NCBI RefSeq assembly: GCF_003001815.1
Contig: NZ_PVMZ01000002.1
Span: 434,001-498,000 of the forward strand
DNA from: Actinoplanes italicus
GTDB taxonomy: Bacteria; Actinomycetota; Actinomycetes; Mycobacteriales; Micromonosporaceae
Direction: 5' to 3'
Length of the DNA: 64,000 nt
Position numbers and translations under genes: made by a program. The notes beneath the pieces are model-generated. The model did not search any database. It worked only from the letters and a program-made list of their open reading frames with translations, and was not told the DNA's origin. Shown here in pieces: positions 16,388-24,133 of this stretch. The first letter of the stretch is position 1. Each line of letters begins with the position of its first letter.

Positions 16388-17449
16388 TCAGACCTCATCC
16401 GCGGTGGTGTCCCGCACGTCGCCCTCACCGGCCCGGGAGGACAACAGGCGGCGGTACGACGTCAGACGGCGCTCGTCGGCCTTGCCCTCGGCCACCCACG
16501 CGTCCAGGCGGCAGTCGGCGTCGGCGGCGGTGTGCCCGCAGTTCGGCTGATCCTCCAGGGTGCCCTCGACCAGGTCGGGGAACCCGTGCAGCAGGCTCTC
16601 GGCGCTCACGTGGGCCAGGCCGAAGCTCCGGATGCCCGGGGTGTCGATGATCCAGCCCGGGTCCTTGCGGGACCGGCCGACCGCCGGCAGCCGCAATGCC
16701 ACCGCGCTGGTCGAGGTGTGCCGGCCCTTGCCGATCGCGCTCACCACGCCGACCGCGCGCAGAGCGTCCGGCACCAGCCGGTTCACCAGCGTCGACTTGC
16801 CTACACCGGAGTGGCCCACCAGCACCGAGATGCGACCGGCCAGGAGGCCGCGCAACTCGTCCAGATCGCTGCCGGGACGGACCAGTACGTGCGGCAGATC
16901 CAGTTCGGCGTAATACCCGAGCACCTGTTCCGGGCCGGCCAGATCGGCCTTGGTCAGGCAGAGCAGCGGTTCGATGTCCGCGTCGTACGCCGCGACCAGG
17001 CACCGGTCGATGAACCCGGTCCGCGGCGGCGGGTCGGACAGTGCGCTCACGATGACCAGCTGGTCGGCGTTGGCGACGACGACCCGCTCCAGCCGGCCCT
17101 CGGGCGTGGTGTCGTCGTCGTCCGCCGTCCGGCGCAGCACCGACGTCCGCTCACTGATCCGCACGATCCTGGCCAGCGTGCCGGCGTCGCCGGACGAGTC
17201 GCCGACCAGCGCCACCCGGTCACCGACCACCACCGACTTGCGGCCCAGCTCGCGGGCGCGCATCGCGGTGATCACGTCGTCGCCGGTGCCGTCCTCGCGG
17301 ACACAGCCGTAGCGGCCCCGGTCCACGGTGATGACCAGGGCGTCGACGGCGTCGTCATGTTTCGGGCGGGTGCGGGTACGCGGGCGGGACGACCTGCCCG
17401 GCCGGATGCGGACGTCGTCCTCGTCGTACTCCCGTTTACGCGCTGGCAG
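16388..17449 (-). CDS. rsgA: Ribosome small-subunit GTPase RsgA, with CTG start
   Basis: 353 residues if translation starts at the CTG at 17449. RsgA is a circularly permuted GTPase that helps the 30S subunit mature. The order is G4 (LLCLTKADL, about 163-171), G1 (GHSGVGKST, 212-220), G3 (IDTPGIRSFG, about 267-276), then a zinc knuckle NCGHTAADADC that lacks one usual Cys. The first ATG, GTG or TTG in frame is the GTG at 17326, but that would remove 41 residues, among them KREYDEDDVRIRPGRSSRP, which belong to the normal actinobacterial N-terminus. The aroA stop codon lies two codons before the CTG, so no upstream start exists, and AGGAG sits seven bases before the CTG. Confidence 0.9.
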   Translation of the reverse strand: MPARKREYDEDDVRIRPGRSSRPRTRTRPKHDDAVDALVITVDRGRYGCVREDGTGDDVITAMRARELGRKSVVVGDRVALVGDSSGDAGTLARIVRISERTSVLRRTADDDDTTPEGRLERVVVANADQLVIVSALSDPPPRTGFIDRCLVAAYDADIEPLLCLTKADLAGPEQVLGYYAELDLPHVLVRPGSDLDELRGLLAGRISVLVGHSGVGKSTLVNRLVPDALRAVGVVSAIGKGRHTSTSAVALRLPAVGRSRKDPGWIIDTPGIRSFGLAHVSAESLLHGFPDLVEGTLEDQPNCGHTAADADCRLDAWVAEGKADERRLTSYRRLLSSRAGEGDVRDTTADEV

Positions 17450-17452
17450 GGT

Positions 17453-18748
17453 CTAGCTCCTCTTCGCCACGAGTCCCGCCCAGAGTTCGGGGAACTCGGG
17501 CAACGTCTTCGACGTACAACCTACGTCGGTGAGGTCGACGCCCGGCACGGCGAGTCCGATCACGGCGGCGGCATGGGCCATCCGATGATCCGCATACGTC
17601 TCGAAGACCGCCCCGTGCAACGGCCTCGGCTCGATGCGCAGACCGTCGCGGAACTCGGTCACCCCGGCGCCCACCTTGCCCAGCTCGGCCGCGAGAGCCG
17701 CGATCCGGTCGGTCTCGTGACCCCGGATGTGCTCCACCCCGCGCAGCTCGGACGGCCCCTCGGCGAGCGCGGCCAGCGCCGACACCACCGGCGTCAGCTC
17801 GCTCACCTCGGACAGGTCGGCGGTGATGCCGCGCAGCGTGCCGGTGCCCCGCACGGTCAGGCCCTCGGCCGAGGAGGTGACCTCGGCGCCCAGGCTCCGG
17901 AAGATCTCGGCGACCTGGCCGGCCGGCTGCCAGCTGTCGGACGGCCAGCCCGCCAGGGTGACGGCTCCGCCGGTGACCGCCGCCGCCGCGAAGAACGGTG
18001 CCGCACCCGACAGGTCCGGCTCGATCGTCCACGTCCGCCCGCGCAGCGTGCCCGGCTCGACCCGCCACACGTCCGGAACGCTCTCGTCCACCTCGGCGCC
18101 GGCGGCCCGCAGCATGTGCGTGGTCATCCGCAGATGCGGGGCGGACGGCACCGGCGGACCCTCGTGGCGCAGGGTCAGGCCCTTGGTGAAGCGCGCCGCG
18201 GACAGCAGCAGCCCCGAGACGAACTGGCTGGACGCTGACGCGTCGATCACGGCCTCGCCGCCCTCGACGCCGCCCGTGCCGTGCACGGTGAGCGGCAGGC
18301 CGCCGGTGGGCGAGGCGTCGAGCGACACTCCGAGCGAGCGCAGCGCCTCGACGATCGGCCCCATGGGCCGGTTGCGGGCGTGCGGATCGCCGTCGAACTC
18401 GACCACCCCGTCGGCCAGCGCGGCCGCCGGTGGCAGGAACCGCATGATCGTGCCGGCCAGCCCCACGTCGACCCGGGCCGGCCCGCGGAAGGGGCCGGGC
18501 GTGACCACCCAGCGCTCCTCGTCGGTGGTGTCCACCTCGACGCCGAGCGCGCGCAGGCCGGCGGACATCAGCACGGTGTCGCGGGCCCGTAGCGGCGCCT
18601 CGATCACCGAGGGACCGTCGGCCAGAGCGGCAAGGATCAGGGCGCGCGCGGTCATCGACTTGGAGCCGGGCAGCCGCACGGTCGCCGTGACCGGGCCGGC
18701 GGCGGGCGGGGCGGTCCAGGGGCGGGCTTCAGCAGTCACGCCCGCCAT
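17453..18748 (-). CDS. aroA: 3-phosphoshikimate 1-carboxyvinyltransferase (EPSP synthase)
   Basis: 431 residues from the ATG at 18748; GTG at 18739 is an alternative. It joins shikimate-3-phosphate and phosphoenolpyruvate on the way to chorismate. Visible hallmarks are LPGSKSMTARALILAALA (phosphate-binding Lys), GLAGTIMRFLPPAAAL, DGDPHARNRPMGPIVEALR, the strand IDASASSQFVSGLLLSAA, and the C-terminal VEHIRGHETDRIAALAAEL and TYADHRMAHAAAVIGLA. The final codons contain the ribosome binding site for rsgA, whose CTG start lies 3 bp after the stop. The order aroA-rsgA is conserved in actinobacteria. Confidence 0.95.
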   Translation of the reverse strand: MAGVTAEARPWTAPPAAGPVTATVRLPGSKSMTARALILAALADGPSVIEAPLRARDTVLMSAGLRALGVEVDTTDEERWVVTPGPFRGPARVDVGLAGTIMRFLPPAAALADGVVEFDGDPHARNRPMGPIVEALRSLGVSLDASPTGGLPLTVHGTGGVEGGEAVIDASASSQFVSGLLLSAARFTKGLTLRHEGPPVPSAPHLRMTTHMLRAAGAEVDESVPDVWRVEPGTLRGRTWTIEPDLSGAAPFFAAAAVTGGAVTLAGWPSDSWQPAGQVAEIFRSLGAEVTSSAEGLTVRGTGTLRGITADLSEVSELTPVVSALAALAEGPSELRGVEHIRGHETDRIAALAAELGKVGAGVTEFRDGLRIEPRPLHGAVFETYADHRMAHAAAVIGLAVPGVDLTDVGCTSKTLPEFPELWAGLVAKRS

Positions 18749-18828
18749 TGTGCCGCCGCCCTGTGACATTCCCCGGCCGCATTCCCGTCCCGCGAGACAT
18801 CGCCGGCCCCGCACCGCCCGTCCGGGTG

Positions 18829-18954
18829 AACCCGGCTCTGTCGCACCGCTGTCCCGGGAGCGTCGACGCAGCGGTGGGACCCGGCTGGATCTTCACGGCT
18901 GTGCCTCCCCGCTGTGTCACCCGGCCTGAGACAGCGGTGCGACACAGCCGGGTT
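18829..18954. repeat. Long imperfect inverted repeat between aroA and SRAP genes
   Basis: The 30-bp arms 18829-18858 (AACCCGGCTCTGTCGCACCG...) and 18925-18954 (ending GACACAGCCGGGTT) are reverse complements with about three mismatches, separated by 66 bp. A third related segment, GCAGCGGTGGGACCCGGC, lies between them. The structure occupies the divergent promoter region of aroA and the SRAP gene. Confidence 0.75.
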
Positions 18955-18997
18955 TCGGGGCGGACGGGGGTGCGGCGGGCGGCGTAACCTCCTGCTC

Positions 18998-19675
18998 ATG
19001 TGCGGCCGATACGCGACGACCAAGAGCAACGCCGACCTCAGCAAGCTGTTCGAGGCCGTCGACGTCGCCGAGCCGTTGCGTGCCAGCTGGAACGTCGCCC
19101 CCACCGACCCGGTGCCGCTGGTGCGGATGTCGAAGGAGCACGAGGGCCGCGTCCTCGACACCGCCCGCTGGGGCCTGGTGCCGCACTGGGCCAAGGACCT
19201 CAAGGGTGGTGCGCGCATGATCAACGCGCGGGCCGAGACGGTCACCGAGCTGCGGTCGTTCGCGCCGTCGTTCGCGAAGCGGCGCTGCCTGGTCCCGGCC
19301 GACGGCTGGTTCGAGTGGGTCCGCGACGGCAAGCAGAAACAGGCGTTCTACATGACCCCGGCGGACGGGCAGCCACTGGTCTTCGCCGGTCTGTGGTCGG
19401 CCTGGGGCCCGGAGTCGGTGCTCACCTGCAGCGTGATCACGACCGCGGCGCTCGGCGGGCTGAAACGGGTGCACGACCGGATGCCGCTGATCCTGCCGGC
19501 CGACCGGTGGGACGACTGGCTGGCCGGCGGCGGCGACCCGGAGGCGTTGCTGCGGCCGCTCTCCGAAGGCGATCTCGAGGCGATCGAGGTGCGCCCGGTC
19601 GGAGCCGCCGTCGGCAATGTGCGGAACAACGGACCCGAGCTGATCGAGACGGCTGCCAACGTTACGCTTTTTTGA
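18998..19675 (+). CDS. SOS response-associated peptidase (SRAP, HMCES/YedK family)
   Basis: 225 residues starting MCGRY. After removal of Met1, Cys2 is the catalytic residue that forms a covalent thiazolidine link with abasic sites in single-stranded DNA. The other active-site elements are present: Asn in RASWNVAPTD, NARAETV, Glu in ADGWFEWVRDGKQ and His in GLKRVHDRMPLILP. The family shields abasic sites at replication forks. The start follows directly from the obligatory MCGR; upstream in-frame codons are not conserved. It is divergent from aroA, the same arrangement as in mycobacteria. Confidence 0.95.
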   Translation: MCGRYATTKSNADLSKLFEAVDVAEPLRASWNVAPTDPVPLVRMSKEHEGRVLDTARWGLVPHWAKDLKGGARMINARAETVTELRSFAPSFAKRRCLVPADGWFEWVRDGKQKQAFYMTPADGQPLVFAGLWSAWGPESVLTCSVITTAALGGLKRVHDRMPLILPADRWDDWLAGGGDPEALLRPLSEGDLEAIEVRPVGAAVGNVRNNGPELIETAANVTLF

Positions 19676-19867
19676 ACTCTCAAAGATCATCAATAATATT
19701 TGTCGGGATATGTGGCTATTCTGAATAGGAAACTTTGTTTCAAGATAGACAACCCCCTTGTTCTGATCTTGTAGCCTGCGGTACAAACCAGCGCCGGAGT
19801 GGTGCTGGACCGTAAGGTGCGGCCCGGCCGCCACATGCAGTTCCGGTCCCACGGGGGAGGTGGGCTG

Positions 19868-20263
19868 ATGACACGAGCACGCATGCCGCGTCCGCACGAA
19901 GTGGCTATCGCGCGACGCGACCCGCGACTGCTCGAGGCGATCGCGCAACGCAGCACTGATGAGGCCTGGCGCACACGCGGCGCCTGCCGGAGCGTGGATC
20001 CCGAGACGTTTTTTCCAGCACCGAACGAGCCCTCCGGCGGAGCCGTCGCGCTCTGCGGGACATGTGACGTGCAGGGGCCCTGCCTGGCCTGGGCGCTGCA
20101 GGTCGGTGACTGTCACGGGGTCTGGGGCGGCACGACGCCACGGGAGCGCCGGGCGATGCTGGTCGCCTGGCGGGAGCGGATCCAGACCAACGGTGAGGAG
20201 GTCGACGACTCGCCGGACGACGAGGATCGCCGTCTCCTGACCCTGACGCCGGTCAGCCGCTGA
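19868..20263 (+). CDS. WhiB-family iron-sulfur regulator
   Basis: 131 residues. The ATG at 19868 follows GGGGGAGG. The four Fe-S ligands are Cys40 (TRGACRSVDPETFF), Cys63, Cys66 and Cys72 in LCGTCDVQGPCLAWAL, followed by the turn GVWGGTTPRERRA. These are the defining features of Wbl proteins, which bind sigma factor region 4 and respond to redox or NO. An extra Cys82 near the turn is unusual. There is no AT-hook as in WhiB7/WblC. The subclass is uncertain. The 190-bp leader upstream is AT-rich for this genome and should hold its promoter. Confidence 0.88.
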   Translation: MTRARMPRPHEVAIARRDPRLLEAIAQRSTDEAWRTRGACRSVDPETFFPAPNEPSGGAVALCGTCDVQGPCLAWALQVGDCHGVWGGTTPRERRAMLVAWRERIQTNGEEVDDSPDDEDRRLLTLTPVSR

Positions 20264-20276
20264 TACAACGGAGCGC

Positions 20277-20885
20277 GTGACGCGCTCCGAGTTCACCATC
20301 GAGACCCCACGCGGCCCCGCCGTCGTGACCGTCACCGATCCGGCCGGTCCGGCGCTCGCCCTGCTCGTCCTCGGCCACGGCGCCGGGGGCGGGGTCGACG
20401 CGCCCGACCTGGTCGCGGTGCACGACGCGGCGGTGGCGGCCGGCGTGCGGGTCGCGCTGGTCACACAGCCCTACCGGGTCGCCGGTCGGCGTGCGCCCGC
20501 GCCGGCCGGCCATCTCGACGAGGCCTGGGTCACGGTTGTGGGCGCGTTGCGCGTACCCGATGTGCCGTTGATCGTCGGTGGCCGGTCCAGCGGAGCGCGA
20601 GTCGCGTGCCGGACCGTGACCGCGCTGGGCGCCGCGGGGGTTCTCGCCCTGGCCTTTCCGCTGCACCCGCCGGGCAGGCCGGAGAAGAGCCGGGCCGGTG
20701 AGCTGCCGGACGGCATTCCTACGCTGGTGGTCAGCGGGGATCGTGATCCGTTCGGAGTTCCGGAGGCCCACGGAACTGTCGAGGTGGCTGTTCGGCCAGG
20801 CGCGGTGCACGATCTGCGAAAGGATCTTCCCGGCACCGTGGGGATCGTTCTGGGATGGCTTCGCCGCCATTCCTGGGCACGGTGA
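20277..20885 (+). CDS. Alpha/beta hydrolase of the KANL3/TEX30-like family
   Basis: 202 residues from a GTG. The fold is shown by LALLVLGHGAGGGVDAPDL (oxyanion loop), the nucleophile elbow VGGRSSGARVACR with Ser in GRSSG, the acidic residue in VVSGDRDPFGVP and the His in AVHDLRKDLPG. These match the small dienelactone-hydrolase-like proteins often listed as TEX30 or KANL3 type; substrate unknown. It begins 13 bp after the WhiB gene and probably shares its transcript. Confidence 0.8.
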   Translation: MTRSEFTIETPRGPAVVTVTDPAGPALALLVLGHGAGGGVDAPDLVAVHDAAVAAGVRVALVTQPYRVAGRRAPAPAGHLDEAWVTVVGALRVPDVPLIVGGRSSGARVACRTVTALGAAGVLALAFPLHPPGRPEKSRAGELPDGIPTLVVSGDRDPFGVPEAHGTVEVAVRPGAVHDLRKDLPGTVGIVLGWLRRHSWAR

Positions 20886-20893
20886 AATCGGCC

Positions 20894-20921
20894 GGGAATG
20901 AGTGACCCCGTCACCGGCGTT
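20894..20921 (+). promoter_or_regulatory. SigR-type promoter upstream of sigR
   Basis: GGGAAT (20894-20899) and CGTT (20918-20921) are separated by 18 bp, matching the SigR/SigH consensus GGGAAT-N18-CGTT. Transcription would start about 20 bp before the TTG at 20951 that opens the extended sigR frame. This implies autoregulation of sigR. Confidence 0.65.
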
Positions 20922-21157
20922 ATCCGACTGGACACATCAGCGGAAGGGGTTTGCCAGTGGGTGCCGGTGTCGGAAGCGTCGAGCGCGACGGCCGGAAGGC
21001 GGACCGGGTGCGGGACCTTCTGGGTTCCCCCGAGTGGCCCGCGGTGGAGGCTTCGCCCGCGCGGCGGTCGGTGAGCGTGAGCACACCGGCGGTTTTCGAG
21101 AGCGTTACAGGGGCACTACCCGTATCCTCGGCGGGGCGGTCGAGGGGAGAGTCCAGG

Positions 21158-21760
21158 GTGGCCCAGAAGGAACGGACCGAGGAGCGCCGCGCGCGCTTCG
21201 AACGTGAGGCGTTGCCGTTCGTCGACCAGCTGTATGCGGCCGGCCTGCGGATGACCCGTAACCCGGCTGATGCCGAGGACCTGGTGCAGGAGACGTTCCT
21301 CAAGGCGTTCTCCGCGTTCCACCAGTTCGAGCAGGGGACGAACCTCAAGGCCTGGCTCTACCGGATCCTCACGAACACGTACATCAACTCGTACCGGCGC
21401 AAGCAGCGGCAGCCCGTGCAGGCGCCGACCGAAGAGATCACCGACTGGCAGCTCGCGTCGAGCGAGTCGCACACGTCACAGGGTCTGCGGTCGGCCGAGA
21501 CCGAGGCGCTGGACCGTCTGCCGGACAGCGACATCAAGGAAGCACTGCAGTCCCTGCCGGAGGACTTCCGGCTCGCCGTCTACCTCGCCGATGTCGAGGG
21601 TTTCTCGTACAAGGAGATCGCCGACATCATGGGTACGCCCATCGGAACGGTCATGTCCCGGCTGCATCGTGGCCGCCGCAACCTCCGCAAGCTCCTGGAG
21701 CAGTACGCGGTGGACCGCGGCATCACCCGGACCGCGACCTCCGAGCCTCAGGGGGCGTGA
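21158..21760 (+). CDS. sigR: ECF sigma factor SigR (thiol-oxidative stress)
   Basis: 200 residues from the GTG at 21158, which has GGGGAGAG upstream. Region 2 is [32 protein letters not shown]; the key phrases are [19 protein letters not shown] and [19 protein letters not shown]. Region 4 is [19 protein letters not shown] followed by [19 protein letters not shown]. These are typical of SigR (Streptomyces) and SigH (Mycobacterium), which control thioredoxin, mycothiol and proteolysis genes. The same frame is open upstream to a TTG at 20951 with GGAAGGGG before it, giving a possible 269-residue form. rsrA follows after 4 bp. The neighbourhood (SRAP, rsrA, biotin carrier, pdtaS, whiB1) matches the mycobacterial sigH locus. 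Confidence 0.93.
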   Translation: MAQKERTEERRARFEREALPFVDQLYAAGLRMTRNPADAEDLVQETFLKAFSAFHQFEQGTNLKAWLYRILTNTYINSYRRKQRQPVQAPTEEITDWQLASSESHTSQGLRSAETEALDRLPDSDIKEALQSLPEDFRLAVYLADVEGFSYKEIADIMGTPIGTVMSRLHRGRRNLRKLLEQYAVDRGITRTATSEPQGA

Positions 21761-21764
21761 CGAC

Positions 21765-22037
21765 ATGGAGCACGAAGAGAACGACTGCAGTTCCGTCCTC
21801 AGCGAGGTCTACCTCTACCTCGACCTGGAGTGCTCGGAGGACCGCCGCCAGCTGATCCAGAAGCACCTCGACGAGTGCGCCGGATGCCTGCGCGAGTTCG
21901 GCATCGAGCACGAGGTCAAGGCACTGGTCAGCCGTTGCTGCGGCGACGAGCGGGCCCCGGCCGAGCTGCGCGACCGGTTGCGGTCCAAACTCGGCCAGCT
22001 CGAGGTTCAGACCGAGACCCGGGAGTTCCTCCCCTGA
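21765..22037 (+). CDS. rsrA: Zinc anti-sigma factor RsrA
   Basis: 90 residues. The ZAS motif His34-x3-Cys38-x2-Cys41 (KHLDECAGCLREFG) is complete, together with Cys8, Cys23, Cys58 and Cys59. Aligned with RsrA of Streptomyces coelicolor (Cys11, His37, Cys41, Cys44, Cys61, Cys62) the offset is a constant three residues, so Cys8 and Cys41 should form the trigger disulfide that releases SigR on oxidation. It starts 4 bp after the sigR stop, so the two are cotranscribed and probably coupled. A strong terminator follows at 22045. Confidence 0.93.
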   Translation: MEHEENDCSSVLSEVYLYLDLECSEDRRQLIQKHLDECAGCLREFGIEHEVKALVSRCCGDERAPAELRDRLRSKLGQLEVQTETREFLP

Positions 22038-22044
22038 ACAAACC

Positions 22045-22073
22045 AAAAGGCCCGGCATCCGCCGGGCCTTTTT
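22045..22073. terminator. Bidirectional terminator between rsrA and bL37
   Basis: AAAAGGCCCGGC pairs with GCCGGGCCTTTT across a 4-nt loop and continues into TTTG on the plus strand; on the minus strand the A-run becomes a T-run. It lies between two convergent genes and serves both. Confidence 0.9.
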
Positions 22074-22078
22074 GTGTT

Positions 22079-22153
22079 CTAGCTGTTGGGGCGCTTGCCG
22101 TGGTTCGCGCCGCTCTTCTTACGGGCCTTCTTCTTACGGGCCTTCTTCGCCAT
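22079..22153 (-). CDS. Ribosomal protein bL37 (24 residues)
   Basis: A 24-codon gene: MAKKARKKKARKK, then SGANHGKRPNS. The lysine/arginine-rich start and the ending ANHGKRPN are diagnostic of bL37, the small actinobacterial 50S protein found in mycobacterial ribosome structures. AGGAG lies seven bases upstream of the ATG, an excellent ribosome binding site. It is convergent with rsrA and shares the terminator at 22045. The gene is easy to miss because of its length. Confidence 0.92.
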   Translation of the reverse strand: MAKKARKKKARKKSGANHGKRPNS

Positions 22154-22256
22154 GCCGACACTCCTGTTCGTCGTGCGTGAACTCGATGCCGATCGTAGTG
22201 GGCGGGTCAGGACGAGCAGGACTCACCCGCACCCTGGCCGTGATTTGATGACCCTC

Positions 22257-22472
22257 ATGGCGGACGAGATCCGGGCCGAGATGGTCGCGAACGTGGGGAA
22301 GGTCGTGACGTCGCCGGGTGCCACCGTCGCCGAGGGCGACACCCTGGTGATCCTCGAGTCGATGAAGATGGAGATCCCGGTGCTCGCCGACTCCGGCGGC
22401 ACGGTTTCCCAGCTCGCCGTCCACGAGGGCGACGTCGTCCGGGAGGGCGACCTCATCGCGGTGATCTCCTAG
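22257..22472 (+). CDS. Biotin carrier domain protein (TB7.3-like)
   Basis: 71 residues forming one biotinyl/lipoyl domain. The biotinylation motif is VILESMKMEIPVLAD, with Lys37 as acceptor, and the C-terminal hammerhead half is VREGDLIAVIS. It corresponds to Rv3221c (TB7.3), the free biotinylated protein encoded beside sigH-rshA in mycobacteria; its carboxylase partner is not established. ATG at 22257, with ATG at 22248 as alternative. It overlaps the stop of the convergent TPR gene by 4 bp. Confidence 0.9.
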   Translation: MADEIRAEMVANVGKVVTSPGATVAEGDTLVILESMKMEIPVLADSGGTVSQLAVHEGDVVREGDLIAVIS

Positions 22473-23992
22473 TCGCGGCGCCACCGCAGCAGCGACCGGC
22501 CCCGGCCGCGCTGGCGCGGAACTGCCGGCACCCGGAGCGTGGCCGCGGCCAGTTCCCGGGTGGGCCGGTCCAGGCCGGGTGCGGCGAGAGCCAGTTCGGC
22601 GACCGCGCGGGCGGACGGGCCGGAGGCGGTCTCGGTGAGCCGCGCGGCCACCACCGAGGCGATGTCCTCGCGGGCCTCCGGGTCCACCCATGCGTAGGCG
22701 ATCAGCGCGAACAGCGCCGCCTGGGTCACCCGGTCCACGTCACCGTCGAGCAGGCCGAGCAGCAGGCGCCGGCGGCTGGACTCGGCCCACGGCTCCTCGG
22801 CCCCGTGGTGCAGCAGGCCCAGGCAGGCCCACACCTCCAGGCCGACCGTCTCCGGGTGGGCGAGCAGGGCCAGCAACTCCCAGGGCTCGACCAGGACCAG
22901 GCCGAGCGCCCGGTCGTAGGCGCCGGGCGGGTGCGGCCAGGTCTGCCCGGCGACCCGCTGCAGGCGGCGCAGCGCGTCCGCGGACGGTTCCGCGTTGACC
23001 GGGGCACGGCCGGCCGGCAGCGGCTGTCCGGCCGGCAGCCCGCCGAGCCACGGCGTGCTGCGGCAGCACTCCTCCAGGTCGGTGTGCTCGTGCGCGTCGT
23101 CCGGGTGGTCTCGGATGAAGTCGGCCAGCTCGACCAGGTGGGCGACGTCGCCGTCGGCGCGGTAGCGCAGCCGGTGGGCGGTGTGCACCACGCAGTCGAA
23201 GGCCGGGTCGCGTTCGAGGGCGAGCTCGGTCCAGCGCAGTGCCTCGTCGAGCCGGCCCAGGTCGGCCAGGGTGGCCGCGACGTCGGCGTAGACCGAGAGG
23301 TCGTCGGGGTCGTAGGCGACGGCCCTGCGGAGGGCGGCGAGCGCCTCGGGCATCCGGCCGGCGCTGCGGTACGCGTACCCGAGCCAGATCTCGCCGAGTT
23401 TGGACGGCTGCGCCCGTGCGCCGCGCCCGGCCCACTCGACGGCGAGACGGACCTCGCCGAGCCGGCGGGCCAGCGCCGAGCCGGCACCGAGCAGCATCGC
23501 GTGCTCGCCGTGCGCGGTGACGGCGTGCCGGACCACGGCCAGGTAGGGCCGGAGCGGGTTGACGGTGTCCGCCGGGGCCGGGTCGCCGACGGCGGTGCAG
23601 AGGCGCATCACGGTCCGTGCCAGCTGGCCGGGGTCGATGCGGGCGCCCAGTGACGGATCGGCGACCCACGGCACACCGGCCCAGTCGAGAGCCGGCGCGT
23701 GCCCGCTGGCGGCGGCGAGCAGGGGCAGGCCCTCCTCGGCGCGACCGGCGGCGGCCAGCAGATGTGCCCGGGCGGCGAGCCGGCCGACGGGTGCGTGCGG
23801 CTCGGCGGGGAAGAGTTCCAGCCCGCCGCCGGCCTGTGCCGCCAAGCGGCTGAGCAGCTCATGCGTGTCGGGCAGGGTGGGTGCGTGGGCCAGTGCAGCG
23901 GCGAGATGCACGGCCGCGGGCGCGGTCTCGCCGGCGTCCAGCGCGGCGCGTGCGCGCGCGAGATCACGGCGGGCCGATGGGCGGGAATCCAC
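22469..23992 (-). CDS. Tetratricopeptide-repeat protein
   Basis: 507 residues from a GTG, no signal peptide. The N-terminal 300 residues are Ala/Leu-rich helical repeats; clear TPR phrases are LGYAYRSAGRMPEALAALRR and ADLGRLDEALRWTELALERD. The second half is helical without a known signature. TPR proteins bind partner proteins; the partner is unknown. The gene is monocistronic, divergent from the SIS-domain gene with a 141-bp gap. Confidence 0.8.
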   Translation of the reverse strand: MDSRPSARRDLARARAALDAGETAPAAVHLAAALAHAPTLPDTHELLSRLAAQAGGGLELFPAEPHAPVGRLAARAHLLAAAGRAEEGLPLLAAASGHAPALDWAGVPWVADPSLGARIDPGQLARTVMRLCTAVGDPAPADTVNPLRPYLAVVRHAVTAHGEHAMLLGAGSALARRLGEVRLAVEWAGRGARAQPSKLGEIWLGYAYRSAGRMPEALAALRRAVAYDPDDLSVYADVAATLADLGRLDEALRWTELALERDPAFDCVVHTAHRLRYRADGDVAHLVELADFIRDHPDDAHEHTDLEECCRSTPWLGGLPAGQPLPAGRAPVNAEPSADALRRLQRVAGQTWPHPPGAYDRALGLVLVEPWELLALLAHPETVGLEVWACLGLLHHGAEEPWAESSRRRLLLGLLDGDVDRVTQAALFALIAYAWVDPEAREDIASVVAARLTETASGPSARAVAELALAAPGLDRPTRELAAATLRVPAVPRQRGRGRSLLRWRRD

Positions 23993-24133
23993 GAGTGAAG
24001 ACCCTAGGGGAAGAGGGCCCGATTGTCAGTCCTCACGTTTGCTCATTCGTGCACGAAACCTTGACCAAGTAAGCTTGTTCTTGCAAGACTGCGCACGGAA
24101 TGCGCATGGATAGCGCGAGAAGGGGAGGATCAC

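Noticed and set aside
16388..17326. rsgA starting at the GTG at 17326
   Set aside because: This drops 41 conserved N-terminal residues and has no ribosome binding site; the CTG at 17449 fits better.
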